From Alphaproteobacteria bacterium (GTDB taxonomy: Bacteria > Pseudomonadota > Alphaproteobacteria > CAAHEQ01 > UBA3637), in the NCBI GenBank assembly GCA_015062385.1, contig SUUT01000011.1:5408-47357 (forward strand): 41,950 bases of DNA. Reading direction: 5' to 3'. The position numbers and the translations under genes are program-made. Positions 1 to 8,001 of this stretch are shown here, one piece after another (within the stretch, counting starts at the first letter, position 1; each line of letters begins with the position of its first letter). The notes below the pieces were generated by a model that searched no databases, was not told the DNA's origin, and was given only the letters and a program-made list of their open reading frames with translations.

Positions 1-361
1 TCACACTACCACTATTGAGACTAACGTAATAGGCGGCACTGCTACCCTGAGTTGTAGCTGTCCATACACCGACACTTTCAGACGGGTGATACAAATTCGG
101 ACACGCAACCGTCATATCACATTTTGATTCATCACTACAAATACAATCATTTGTTGTAACCAGTTTCATTCCGACCGAATCACACCAAGCGTGAGCACTC
201 CACCAATTCATACTCACACGTGATCGACAATACGTACCCGAGCTGTTTCCCTTGATTTCTATGCCCTGCCCCTTTGCACATGTCTCTGCCACACTGACAG
301 TCGGCATTGAAAATACAAAACCACACAACCCGATTATTATTATTTTTGTTCTTATTTTCAT
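1..361 (-). CDS. secreted cysteine-containing protein, partial at left edge
   Basis: Reading leftward from the ATG at 361 the frame stays open for 120 codons to the window edge, so the C-terminus is missing. A good ribosome site (AAGGAG) lies 7 bases before the ATG. The N-terminus is a typical signal peptide (basic start, then IIIIGLCGFVFS, with a likely cut near VSVA-ET), so the product should be exported. The mature part has regularly spaced cysteines and the pattern WWSAHAWCDSVGMKL...CPNL...VWTATTQGSSAAYYVSL, which loosely resembles C-type-lectin-like surface modules and the C-terminus of the pilin-like protein at 30813-31865. The stop of the upstream pilin-like gene is only 16 bases away, so the two are probably one operon. 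Function is not known; a surface or pilus-associated role is inferred from context. Confidence 0.8.
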   Translation of the reverse strand, partial: MKIRTKIIIIGLCGFVFSMPTVSVAETCAKGQGIEIKGNSSGTYCRSRVSMNWWSAHAWCDSVGMKLVTTNDCICSDESKCDMTVACPNLYHPSESVGVWTATTQGSSAAYYVSLNSGSV

Positions 362-377
362 GTTTTTTCTCCTTTAC

Positions 378-2003
378 TTAATTTTCAGCCGTTTCACCGG
401 CATCCTGATTCGGACAATCTGCATTTGTTTCATCCCACAAGGCACACACTCCATATACTTTTCCCTTTATGGATGATTGAGCAACGGTACACATTTCATC
501 TGCCCAATGCAAATTACAATACATTCTCGGCGGACACTTTTTTGCAACCGAAAAAACCTTATTTTTTCCATCATTTCGTTCAAAATAAGGGGTTGCATCA
601 TTCGTTGTCAAAACTTGACACGTTCCATACACAACACCACTAGCATTTGAAGGGGCTATCGGTTCCTGTTCAGTGGAATCCCACATCGGTTTTGTCCAAT
701 TTAAAACACAGTAATAATCCGAGGAAGCACATCCTTGTTTTTTATAAACAAGACCGGCTCCTTCACTAAATGTTGTAATAGGAGATGTATCAAACGTGGA
801 TAATATTTGACATTTCCCATATACCATACCCGATGATTCCGATTTTATCTTCGGTTCCTGTGCCGAATCCATCCATTCATCATCTGTCCAGTTTAATACA
901 CAATACTGCTTATCTGATAAACATCCCTGTTTTTTATAAACAAGTCCCGTTCCTTCGGTAAAAGTTGTAATAGGAGATGTATCAAACGTAGATAACATCT
1001 GACATTTTCCGTATATGGTTCCTGATGATTCCGATTTTACTTTTGGTTCTTGTGCCGAATCCGTCCATTCATCATCTGTCCAATTTAATACACAATATTT
1101 ACTATCGCCACATTTTTTATCAACGCTCATATTCCCATTTGAAGCTAACGTATAAGAACAATCGGTTGTATATTTTTCAACAACATCGGCTGTTCCGACA
1201 AGATAACTGCAATCGGTGGAATACCGCTCCATGACTTCCGAAATACCTACATGATAACTACAATCGGTTTTATAGATTAAATCCGAATCGTTATCAAAAA
1301 ATTTATAAATACATGTTCCGTCCGACGGAACACATTCCCCTGCTTGTGTTTCACTGCAAAACTCGTCATACCGGCAACACCATCCGATTTCTTCTGCCTC
1401 TATCTTGCACGATGTTATCTTTTCATCCGCTCTATCTTCACACAAATCAACACACCCGTCTTGTTCATCATTAACCCGTTCATCAAAAGCACACATCTGA
1501 CAAATTTCTTCCGTTTCATTACAATAAGATCCCTCTTTTTGAGGACAATCAGCATAACTTTCACACGGAATCAATGGCTCATCTCCGTTGAAAGATACAA
1601 CAACTTCTTGTGTCTCCAACATACATTCCAATGGTTCATTATCCAATGTGTAAAGCGTAATTTCTCCGGCATTCTGTGCCAATCGATTTAAATGTATGCA
1701 AACAGCCTGTTCCACCGCTTCTACCAAAACAAAATTATTTTTAGCTTTATCTCTCCGAACAAAATAAACGTACGGGCTCAACAAATCTTGTTTAAATTCT
1801 TCCCACTCGTATGGAACACCATCTGCCTGAGTAATTAAATTAATTTGAACCAACTTAATATCTTTATAAATTTGATTCGCCAAATTTTTATTAAAAGCAT
1901 AACGATATCCGCCGATAGCAAGTATCGTTAGCACACCGATAATCGCCAAAACCCCCAATATTTCCACCATTGAACGCCCAGCTTCTTGAAGTCTGATTTG
2001 CAT
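378..2003 (-). CDS. type IV pilin-like cysteine-rich surface protein with four repeats
   Basis: 541 residues. The N-terminus has a prepilin-type signal: a short leader ending in Gly, then RSMVEILGVLAIIGVL with the conserved Glu at +5 and a roughly 20-residue hydrophobic helix. Prepilin peptidase would cut before the Arg, and the helix would anchor or polymerise the protein. The rest is long for a pilin and very cysteine-rich. About residues 240-300 contain three short TDCSY repeats. About residues 300-500 hold four repeats of 62-64 residues built around YCVLNW...YGKCQ...VYKKQGC; the first two are nearly identical at DNA level. Upstream is copy A of the 145 bp inverted-end element. A secreted protein gene follows 16 bases downstream. 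Likely a surface adhesin or pilus-tip-like subunit (inference); no ligand can be named. Confidence 0.85.
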   Translation of the reverse strand: MQIRLQEAGRSMVEILGVLAIIGVLTILAIGGYRYAFNKNLANQIYKDIKLVQINLITQADGVPYEWEEFKQDLLSPYVYFVRRDKAKNNFVLVEAVEQAVCIHLNRLAQNAGEITLYTLDNEPLECMLETQEVVVSFNGDEPLIPCESYADCPQKEGSYCNETEEICQMCAFDERVNDEQDGCVDLCEDRADEKITSCKIEAEEIGWCCRYDEFCSETQAGECVPSDGTCIYKFFDNDSDLIYKTDCSYHVGISEVMERYSTDCSYLVGTADVVEKYTTDCSYTLASNGNMSVDKKCGDSKYCVLNWTDDEWTDSAQEPKVKSESSGTIYGKCQMLSTFDTSPITTFTEGTGLVYKKQGCLSDKQYCVLNWTDDEWMDSAQEPKIKSESSGMVYGKCQILSTFDTSPITTFSEGAGLVYKKQGCASSDYYCVLNWTKPMWDSTEQEPIAPSNASGVVYGTCQVLTTNDATPYFERNDGKNKVFSVAKKCPPRMYCNLHWADEMCTVAQSSIKGKVYGVCALWDETNADCPNQDAGETAEN

Positions 2004-2041
2004 TTTTCCCTCTTTTTACTATTCTCACATACATTTACATA

Positions 2042-2200
2042 CTGTACAAAAAGGGACCTTTTTTTCCCTATTCGAATCGGAAAAATCGGCTCTTTACAAA
2101 AATGAAAGATTATTCTTTTAGTTTAATAAGTTAGTTAAAATCAAAAAAAATGCAAAAATGTGTAAAAAATTGTTGCAATTATACGTCCCTTTTTGTACAG
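2042..2200. repeat. 145-bp inverted-end element, copy A
   Basis: First of three copies in the window. The core (2049-2193, 145 bp) begins AAAAGGGAC and ends GTCCCTTTT. In this copy the inverted ends extend to a perfect 16 bp: CTGTACAAAAAGGGAC at 2042-2057 and its exact complement at 2185-2200. The interior shares with the other copies the blocks TTCGAATC, AATGAAAGATTATT, TTAGTTAAAATCAAA, AATGCAAAAA and TTATACGTCCC. It lies 45 bp upstream of the pilin-like start at 2003. A short open frame conserved in the other copies is interrupted here by a TAG, which argues against the element being maintained as a protein-coding gene. Confidence 0.85.
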
Positions 2201-2224
2201 CAAGGTATGCTTTGAGCAATTATT

Positions 2225-2600
2225 ATCATTACACATAAGATGTGTGCATTTCCTTTTTATCCTTGTCATTACTCTATCTCCCGATACGAGGTCTCGTCAC
2301 GATAACGGAAAGTGTTTGTGCCACATTTCCCAAGAATCTGAAACAAGTTTAACAGGACGGCAAGTGTAAAGGTTTATCTTCCCGAGAATCTGAAACGAGT
2401 TCAGATTGACGTCGGATACTATCATCACTGTTGGTATACTTTTTACATCCACCGTCACCCCATACCTTGATACAGAGTCTCATCACGATAACAAAAAAAT
2501 CTGTGCCAATTCTACCCCAGATGTTGAACTAAATCCATCATGACAATAAAAAAGGAACGGTAAAGAGAAAAACTTTTACTATACCCACATAAAGTTATCA
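2225..2600. repeat. decayed intergenic palindromic repeats, cluster 1
   Basis: This gene-free stretch holds at least two related degenerate units. One at about 2279-2380 reads CGATACGAGGTCTCGTCACG, then TGTGCCACATTTCCC and GAATCTGAAACAAGTTTAAC. One at about 2457-2574 reads GATACAGAGTCTCATCACG, then TGTGCCAATTCTACCCC, GTTGAACTAAATCCATCATG and GGTAAAGAG. An extra short unit near 2384-2412 can fold (AATCTGAAACGAGTTCAGATT). The same consensus occurs at 18000-18420. The units resemble the short intergenic palindromic repeats common in alphaproteobacterial genomes. No open frame, RNA gene or promoter stands out inside. Confidence 0.6.
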
Positions 2601-2644
2601 ATGTTGCGAAACAATTAATTCAACCTAATCTTTTCGCACAAAAA

Positions 2645-2665
2645 AACGCCCGTTAAACGGACGTT
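2645..2665 (-). terminator. rpsD terminator
   Basis: Read on the minus strand, AACGTCCGTTTAACGGGCGTT folds into a 9-10 bp hairpin with one G-U pair and a tight loop, followed directly by TTTTTT. It sits 35 bases past the rpsD stop codon, the expected place for an intrinsic terminator. Confidence 0.88.
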
Positions 2666-2699
2666 TTTCTGTACATTAAAATCTTTATTATTTTTATAA

Positions 2700-3314
2700 T
2701 TACCGTGAGTAAAATTCGATAACCAAATTCGGTTCCATTTGTGTTGCATACGGCACATCAGCTAATTGCGGAACACGAATGAATTTACCCGTACATGCTT
2801 TTGCATCAAATTCCATATATTCCGGAACTTCACGATCTGTTGCAGCCAATGCTTCAATGACCATTGCCATATCTTTTGCTTTGTTTGTGATGGAAATTTC
2901 ATCTCCGACTTTAACCAAATAAGACGGAATGTTCACTTTTTTACCGTTTACTAAAACATGACCATGGTTAACAAATTGACGTGCTGCAAATACAGACGGA
3001 ACCAATTTCATTCTGTAAACGATAGAATCCAACCGTGTTTCCAAAATACCGATTAAGTTTTCTGAACTGTCACCTTTCCGACGAACAGCTTCTGCATAAT
3101 ATTTGCGTAATTGTTTTTCGGAAACGTTACCATAAACACCTTTTAATTTTTGTTTAGCGTGCAATTGAATACCGTAATCTGTCGGTTTTTTACGATTTGC
3201 ACCATGTTGACCCGGACCATAATTTCTTTTTTCAACCGGACTTTTTGCTTTGCCCCAAAGGTTAACACCTAAACGACGATCAATTTTAAATTTTGAACTT
3301 AATCTTTTTGACAT
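2700..3314 (-). CDS. rpsD: 30S ribosomal protein S4
   Basis: 204 residues, the normal size for bacterial S4. S4 binds 16S rRNA early in assembly of the small subunit and contributes to decoding accuracy. The sequence has the N-terminal S4 region ([23 protein letters not shown]) and the C-terminal S4 RNA-binding domain ([35 protein letters not shown]). The N-terminal zinc-binding cysteines seen in some S4 proteins are absent. It is a single-gene unit with its own strong promoter (3431-3459) and terminator, flanked by two pilin-like genes. The roughly 110-base leader has stem-loops that could serve autoregulation (see findings). Confidence 0.98.
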   Translation of the reverse strand: MSKRLSSKFKIDRRLGVNLWGKAKSPVEKRNYGPGQHGANRKKPTDYGIQLHAKQKLKGVYGNVSEKQLRKYYAEAVRRKGDSSENLIGILETRLDSIVYRMKLVPSVFAARQFVNHGHVLVNGKKVNIPSYLVKVGDEISITNKAKDMAMVIEALAATDREVPEYMEFDAKACTGKFIRVPQLADVPYATQMEPNLVIEFYSR

Positions 3315-3361
3315 TTTTCTTTCCTTTTATATTTTATAATCTTTTTATTGTCCCCGATAGT

Positions 3362-3395
3362 CTTTAACCGAATTGTTAAAGCGTGATAACATCAC
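3362..3395 (-). promoter_or_regulatory. structured rpsD leader (possible S4 autoregulatory site)
   Basis: The rpsD leader contains two hairpins: GTGAT/ATCAC (3383-3395) and CTTTAAC/GTTAAAG (3362-3381; 7 bp stem, 6-base loop). Ribosomal protein leaders often bind their own product to limit translation, and S4 is a known autoregulator in other bacteria. That this leader does so is inference. Confidence 0.35.
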
Positions 3396-3430
3396 ACTGA
3401 ACACTACCCACATTCTCAGGGAATAATGTG

Positions 3431-3459
3431 CTTATATCAAAAAACAACTGAAATGTCAA
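3431..3459 (-). promoter_or_regulatory. rpsD promoter
   Basis: On the minus strand, TTGACA (3454-3459) and TATAAG (3431-3436) are separated by exactly 17 bases, a near-consensus housekeeping sigma-factor promoter. Transcription should start near 3424, giving a leader of about 110 bases before the rpsD ATG. Confidence 0.85.
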
Positions 3460-3536
3460 GTTATTTTTAATAAATTTAGCTCATTAAAACCAAAATTAAG
3501 ATATAATTAAACGATTACATCATGGCCTTTAAACAA

Positions 3537-3557
3537 AAGGCTCCGTTTCGGAGCCTT
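3537..3557 (-). terminator. terminator of the EGF-repeat pilin-like gene
   Basis: AAGGCTCCG and CGGAGCCTT form a perfect 9 bp stem with a 3-base loop; on the minus strand it is followed by TTGTTT. It lies 15 bases past the stop codon at 3572. Confidence 0.9.
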
Positions 3558-3571
3558 AAAAATCTCTTTCA

Positions 3572-5788
3572 TTACTGATAAGAGCGATACAAACAAACAC
3601 ACTTATTATCTTTTGCAACAGGATATCCATTTGAACCACAATCCATCAAAGTACAATTAATTTCACATTCTTTACCGGTATAAAGCTCTTCATAAGCATA
3701 TCCATCATCATATACTACTGATCCACTGCTTCTACAAACACAATTACCATCCGATCCGATATATCCACGACCGTTACATGCATCCAACTCACAATTTGTA
3801 CCCGTAAATTCAGCCGAACAAACACATTGTCCATTAATTAATTTTCCACGATTATTACACTCTGATGAATCTGCCCTTATACAACTATTCCCAGAATTAA
3901 TATACCAACTATCACAAACACATGTTTGTGTTATTGTATCTATATACCCGTGTCCACCACATGCCACTGTTTCACAATTTGTTCCGGTATATCTTGATGT
4001 GCAGATACATTTGCCTTGACTGTCCAATCGTCCATTACCGGAACAAACCTTTGTTTCACAATTAGTACCGGAATAACCGACCAGACACTCACACTTATTT
4101 GTAACATTATTATAACTACCCACCCCATTGCAGGCTCGGTGCTCACAATTCTCCCCTGCCCAATATTCATTACAAACACATTTTCCAAAATTATCTAAAT
4201 GCCCGTTCGCACTGCACGCATATGCTTCACAATTTGTTCCGGTATAATATGACGAACAAACACATTCACCATTTTCATCCAAAGTACCTCTGCCATTACA
4301 AACTTGTTTTTCGCAATTGGTCCCACTATATCCGATATCACATACACATTGATTATTTTCTATTTTTCCATGACCGCTACAAACTCTTGTTTCACAATTA
4401 GTACCGGCATAATAAGCAGAACAAATACACGACCCATCAACAAAAGTTCCATGACTGTTACAATTAACATCTCCGGAAGAATAACAAGTACCATTTAAAG
4501 AAACATTCCATCCGCAATCACATTCTCCGGTTTCATCGTTAATGGTACCTGCTCCATTACATGCCTTTTCAGCACAATTGGGACCTGTGTATGATGAATT
4601 ACAAATACAATTACCTAAACTATCTAATCTGCCGTTCCCAGAACATACGGTCTGTGAGCAATCTTCACCAGCAAACCCTTCTTGACAAATACACTTCACT
4701 TCATCATTAATCGCTTGCAACACGCCGTTTTTACAATCTATTTGTGTTATTTCCCCTTCTTTTTCACAATTCACGCCATAATAACCTTGTTCACAAAAAC
4801 AAGCCCCATACGCCATTCTTGTTCCGTGACCGCTACAATCATCTTCTTTTGAAGTATATTCACAATTCTGTCCATAGAATCCCGCATCACACTGACAACC
4901 GGAACCTAATGCGGGTGTATTTCGCCAAATACCACGTCCATTACAACCTATACCATCCTCAGATTCGTTTTCACAATGTAGCCCCCAATATCCTCGTTTG
5001 CAATCATAACAAAAACAATGAGTATCCAAACCACCATAAGCCATGCCTCGACCACTACAATATTTATCATCACGACAGGATGCATAATCTCCCTTATAAC
5101 AAACACCATTTGAATCCTGACTGGTATATCCTCTGTCAATATCGCAATATTGACATTTAACCCCTATATAGCCTTTATCACAAACACACTTTGCCCCATC
5201 CCAATGTCCATATAATCCGCAACTTTTATCCTGTTCTTCGTCATCTTCTGCATCCGAATCAATATATTCCGTTAAAGTACCCGTTAACCCATTGTCAATG
5301 TAATAAATCAATTCTCCGCAACTTTCTGCCGTCACTGTTTCTGCTTTAATTTCATACGGCAATTCCCAACCTGTTTTTTGTAATTGTTCACATTCCGGAT
5401 TCGGCACATTAAATAATGCTATTTCAAAATGATTATCAAAGCCGAGTACTTCATACCCATATCCCATACGTGTAACGGCATTTTCTTCACTAAGTAATTC
5501 CCCCTCTGTTGGTAAAGTTTGTTCCTCTGTCATCTGTTGCATTTGAACACCGTATGTATTTGCCATAATATTCAGCTCATTGATGGTTTCATTCACACGA
5601 TATTTCATCATCCCATATTTATAACCCATGATACCACCAACACTCAATACGCCGATAACAGCTAACACACCCAGCATTTCCACCATAGAACGCCCTTTTT
5701 CCTTTGGATTGGTTAATGTGCTTGATTGAACGGCTTTTTCATTCAAAATTACTTGTTTTTGATGCTCTTTTTGTATTCTTTGTTCCAT
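3572..5788 (-). CDS. pilin-like surface protein with about 16 EGF-like modules
   Basis: 738 residues. A roughly 32-residue cytoplasmic leader ends in GRSMVEMLGVLAVIGVL, a prepilin-type cleavage and helix motif with Glu at +5. A globular region follows to about residue 185. The rest is a chain of about 16-17 EGF-like modules of 30-45 residues, each close to CNGRGTLDENGECVC followed by YTGTNCE, with six cysteines in the EGF spacing. Tandem EGF modules are typical of animal extracellular proteins such as tenascin and rare on bacterial pilins. The architecture suggests a long, disulfide-rigid stalk or adhesin on the cell surface. Copy B of the inverted-end element is 44 bp upstream, and a strong terminator follows. 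Ligand unknown. Confidence 0.88.
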   Translation of the reverse strand: MEQRIQKEHQKQVILNEKAVQSSTLTNPKEKGRSMVEMLGVLAVIGVLSVGGIMGYKYGMMKYRVNETINELNIMANTYGVQMQQMTEEQTLPTEGELLSEENAVTRMGYGYEVLGFDNHFEIALFNVPNPECEQLQKTGWELPYEIKAETVTAESCGELIYYIDNGLTGTLTEYIDSDAEDDEEQDKSCGLYGHWDGAKCVCDKGYIGVKCQYCDIDRGYTSQDSNGVCYKGDYASCRDDKYCSGRGMAYGGLDTHCFCYDCKRGYWGLHCENESEDGIGCNGRGIWRNTPALGSGCQCDAGFYGQNCEYTSKEDDCSGHGTRMAYGACFCEQGYYGVNCEKEGEITQIDCKNGVLQAINDEVKCICQEGFAGEDCSQTVCSGNGRLDSLGNCICNSSYTGPNCAEKACNGAGTINDETGECDCGWNVSLNGTCYSSGDVNCNSHGTFVDGSCICSAYYAGTNCETRVCSGHGKIENNQCVCDIGYSGTNCEKQVCNGRGTLDENGECVCSSYYTGTNCEAYACSANGHLDNFGKCVCNEYWAGENCEHRACNGVGSYNNVTNKCECLVGYSGTNCETKVCSGNGRLDSQGKCICTSRYTGTNCETVACGGHGYIDTITQTCVCDSWYINSGNSCIRADSSECNNRGKLINGQCVCSAEFTGTNCELDACNGRGYIGSDGNCVCRSSGSVVYDDGYAYEELYTGKECEINCTLMDCGSNGYPVAKDNKCVCLYRSYQ

Positions 5789-5832
5789 AATACACCCCTT
5801 TTATAAAATATTAGTTATAAAATGAGTGTAAT

Positions 5833-5977
5833 AAAAGGGACCTTTTTTTCCCGCTTCGAATCAGCAAAATCTAATTTTGGCAAAAATGAGAGATTATTGT
5901 TTGAGTTGAATTATTTAGTTAAAATCAAAAAAAATGCAAAAAAGTGCAAAAAAGTGTTGCATTTATACGTCCCTTTT
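5833..5977. repeat. 145-bp inverted-end element, copy B
   Basis: Same element as at 2042-2200 and 31913-32056. It begins AAAAGGGAC (5833-5841), ends GTCCCTTTT (5969-5977) and is 145 bp long. It lies 44 bp upstream of the EGF-repeat pilin-like start at 5788. On the plus strand a short open frame crosses the element (GTFFSRFES...NERLLFELNYLVKIKKNAKK...LYVPFF). Differences from copy C are more often non-synonymous than synonymous, so a real protein is doubtful. The remaining spacer to 6151 is AT-rich with no recognisable feature. Confidence 0.88.
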
Positions 5978-6151
5978 TTTTCGGATAAAAAAATTTTTTT
6001 CTCTCAAAAAACACATATACAATAAGCAATCTATGTACTAACAACACATAAAACATCGCGAAAAAAGATACTTCACAAGATTCATCTATACACATAAAAT
6101 GAACCGTTTCATCCAAATCTTACTAAAACATTATTTCAAAAAATCAATATA

Positions 6152-7852
6152 TTACAATCTACCACCCAAACCAAATCGATCAAACAATTCCTGTTGTTCT
6201 TCCTGCGTCAAAGGGTTAGATTGTTGAGGATTGGTATTAACACGTGTTCCACTTCCATTAAACTTCTTTTGTGTCTTTGTAGCGGTCGATTGTTGCATTG
6301 AATGGCTCGACGTTGTTTGAGCATTCAGACTGTTTATTGGTTTAACAACCGGTTGTCTGTTTTCAGAACAGATTTGTGATACTGACAAACGTCCATTTAC
6401 ACCGGGGTTTTGAGCAATCATTTCTTTTTTAAGCGGATTTTCGTCATCTAATTGAAGAATCCCTTGTTTTACAACAGGAAATTCATCCAAAAATGCATTT
6501 AACAGTTCGGAATGCATCGAACTGCTTCGCAACGCCCTGAATCCCTCTTCATTTAACTCCCCAATTAACATCAAAACAACCATTTTATTTTTATTGTCAT
6601 AGCGATTTGCATATTCTAATGCCGTCATCAAAGGTGTTTTTCCATCATTATCTTTTACATTGGCATCAAGATGCAACTCATCTAACAAATAAAAAGTCAT
6701 AGAATGATTACATGCCGCTAGATGCAATGCATTTTGTCCCCATCTATTTCTATGATGAACATCAACACCTTTTGCGACCAACAATCTGATTGCCCCTGGC
6801 TCACTTTCCGTCCCAACATATCCTACTTTAGTCGCATACAAAAATGGTGTTTCTCCAAGGCAATCAGGCGTATTTAAAACCTCCGTTGTGGAACGTGCAT
6901 CCTGAATAATCATTTGAATCAGTATATGTCTTTTTGCAAAATTCACTCGCCATTTCTGAGATGTCGGTATAACAGGTCTTCCACTAAAACATTCGTGTGT
7001 TCCTTCTTCCGGTGCAACATCATACATTAACATCATTAAAGGCGTTTGGCCCGTCGCTTCATTACTCTGATGTATCCAAGTATGACGATTATCAAGCAAT
7101 ATTTTAAGCAAATCCAATTGATTCTGAGAAGCTGCATATACAATCGGACGAGTATCGGTAATATATGTACCACATCCTTTTTCGCCATATCGCCAACGGG
7201 TTATTGTATCAGCATCTCCTTGGTACCCATGAATCCATTCATTTACATCCGCACCATTTGCAATATAGGCTTGTAAAGATTTTGCATCTCCCCGATTAAT
7301 AATAGTAAAAAACGTATCATCTGAACGCAGTCCGGAATGAATATCCACCGTCCCAGGAGCAAAAATGCTACCAATAAACCCAAAAGGATCACGTTTAAAA
7401 GCCCGAACAGACTTTTCATCTTGAATAAGACGAGTATCACATCCGGCGACTTCCATAATCCAATTGATACCAGAGTGTGCCACATCACCAACACTTCCAA
7501 GTGTTGCCCATTCAACACTTCCAACATTTACCAATCCGTGAACAGGTACCATTGCAGTTCTGCCAACCCCATCCAAAACACCATCCGTTCCTGCATAATA
7601 ATTTGAAACAGAATCCACCACATCAGAACTAATACCCGACAAAACCCCCAGAGGATCATCCGTCACTGCCTCAATTAATTCTCCTGTTTCATCAATAATT
7701 TTACCTCCCCGCAAGTGAACAATATCATCTATAAACTCATGAGTTCCCTCTGGATCAACACTTGCCATTGCCATAATAAGTGGAGCAGATCTTCTTAATC
7801 CGCCTCTAACAACCCTTGTCCCTGTACGTACCGTATTTTTAACAACCCCCAT
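6152..7852 (-). CDS. ankyrin-repeat protein
   Basis: 566 residues. Start supported by AGGAG 6 bases before the ATG. The first roughly 180 residues are not recognised. Ankyrin-type repeats follow: about residues 183-210 (ending YIANGADVNEW), about 238-280 (PIVYAASQNQLDLLKILLDNR, then TGQTPLMML) and about 335-435 (LGETPFLYATKVG, IRLLVAKGVDVHHRNRWGQN, ALHLAACNHS, NDGKTPLMTALEYAN). The tail (about 480-566) is polar and Q/N/S-rich, likely disordered. Ankyrin repeats bind other proteins; in host-associated bacteria such proteins are often secreted effectors, but no secretion signal is visible here. It has no close operon partner; the next gene upstream ends 150 bp away. Confidence 0.85.
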   Translation of the reverse strand: MGVVKNTVRTGTRVVRGGLRRSAPLIMAMASVDPEGTHEFIDDIVHLRGGKIIDETGELIEAVTDDPLGVLSGISSDVVDSVSNYYAGTDGVLDGVGRTAMVPVHGLVNVGSVEWATLGSVGDVAHSGINWIMEVAGCDTRLIQDEKSVRAFKRDPFGFIGSIFAPGTVDIHSGLRSDDTFFTIINRGDAKSLQAYIANGADVNEWIHGYQGDADTITRWRYGEKGCGTYITDTRPIVYAASQNQLDLLKILLDNRHTWIHQSNEATGQTPLMMLMYDVAPEEGTHECFSGRPVIPTSQKWRVNFAKRHILIQMIIQDARSTTEVLNTPDCLGETPFLYATKVGYVGTESEPGAIRLLVAKGVDVHHRNRWGQNALHLAACNHSMTFYLLDELHLDANVKDNDGKTPLMTALEYANRYDNKNKMVVLMLIGELNEEGFRALRSSSMHSELLNAFLDEFPVVKQGILQLDDENPLKKEMIAQNPGVNGRLSVSQICSENRQPVVKPINSLNAQTTSSHSMQQSTATKTQKKFNGSGTRVNTNPQQSNPLTQEEQQELFDRFGLGGRL

Positions 7853-8001
7853 TGTTATCTCCTTTATTTATCTAATAGATAATTTATTTTAACATATAAT
7901 TTTATTGTGTGCAACTGAAAAAACACATTTTACCCATTTTATTATGTTTTTTCGCATGATTATACACACACAATTATCCCATTATTATTTAAGCAATCAC
8001 A

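Noticed and set aside
2042-2200. Integron-type attC site
   Set aside because: The element is on the 5' side of the genes, lacks the GTTRRRY core pattern and no integron integrase is present.
4016-5160. Several long open frames opposite or overlapping the EGF-repeat gene
   Set aside because: They are shadows produced by the repetitive Cys codons of the real gene; no ribosome sites and low-complexity translations.
5822-6025. Open frame of 67 codons across copy B of the repeat element as a real small gene
   Set aside because: The frame has a stop in copy A, differences between copies B and C are mostly non-synonymous, and there is no ribosome site. DNA-level conservation of the ends explains it better.
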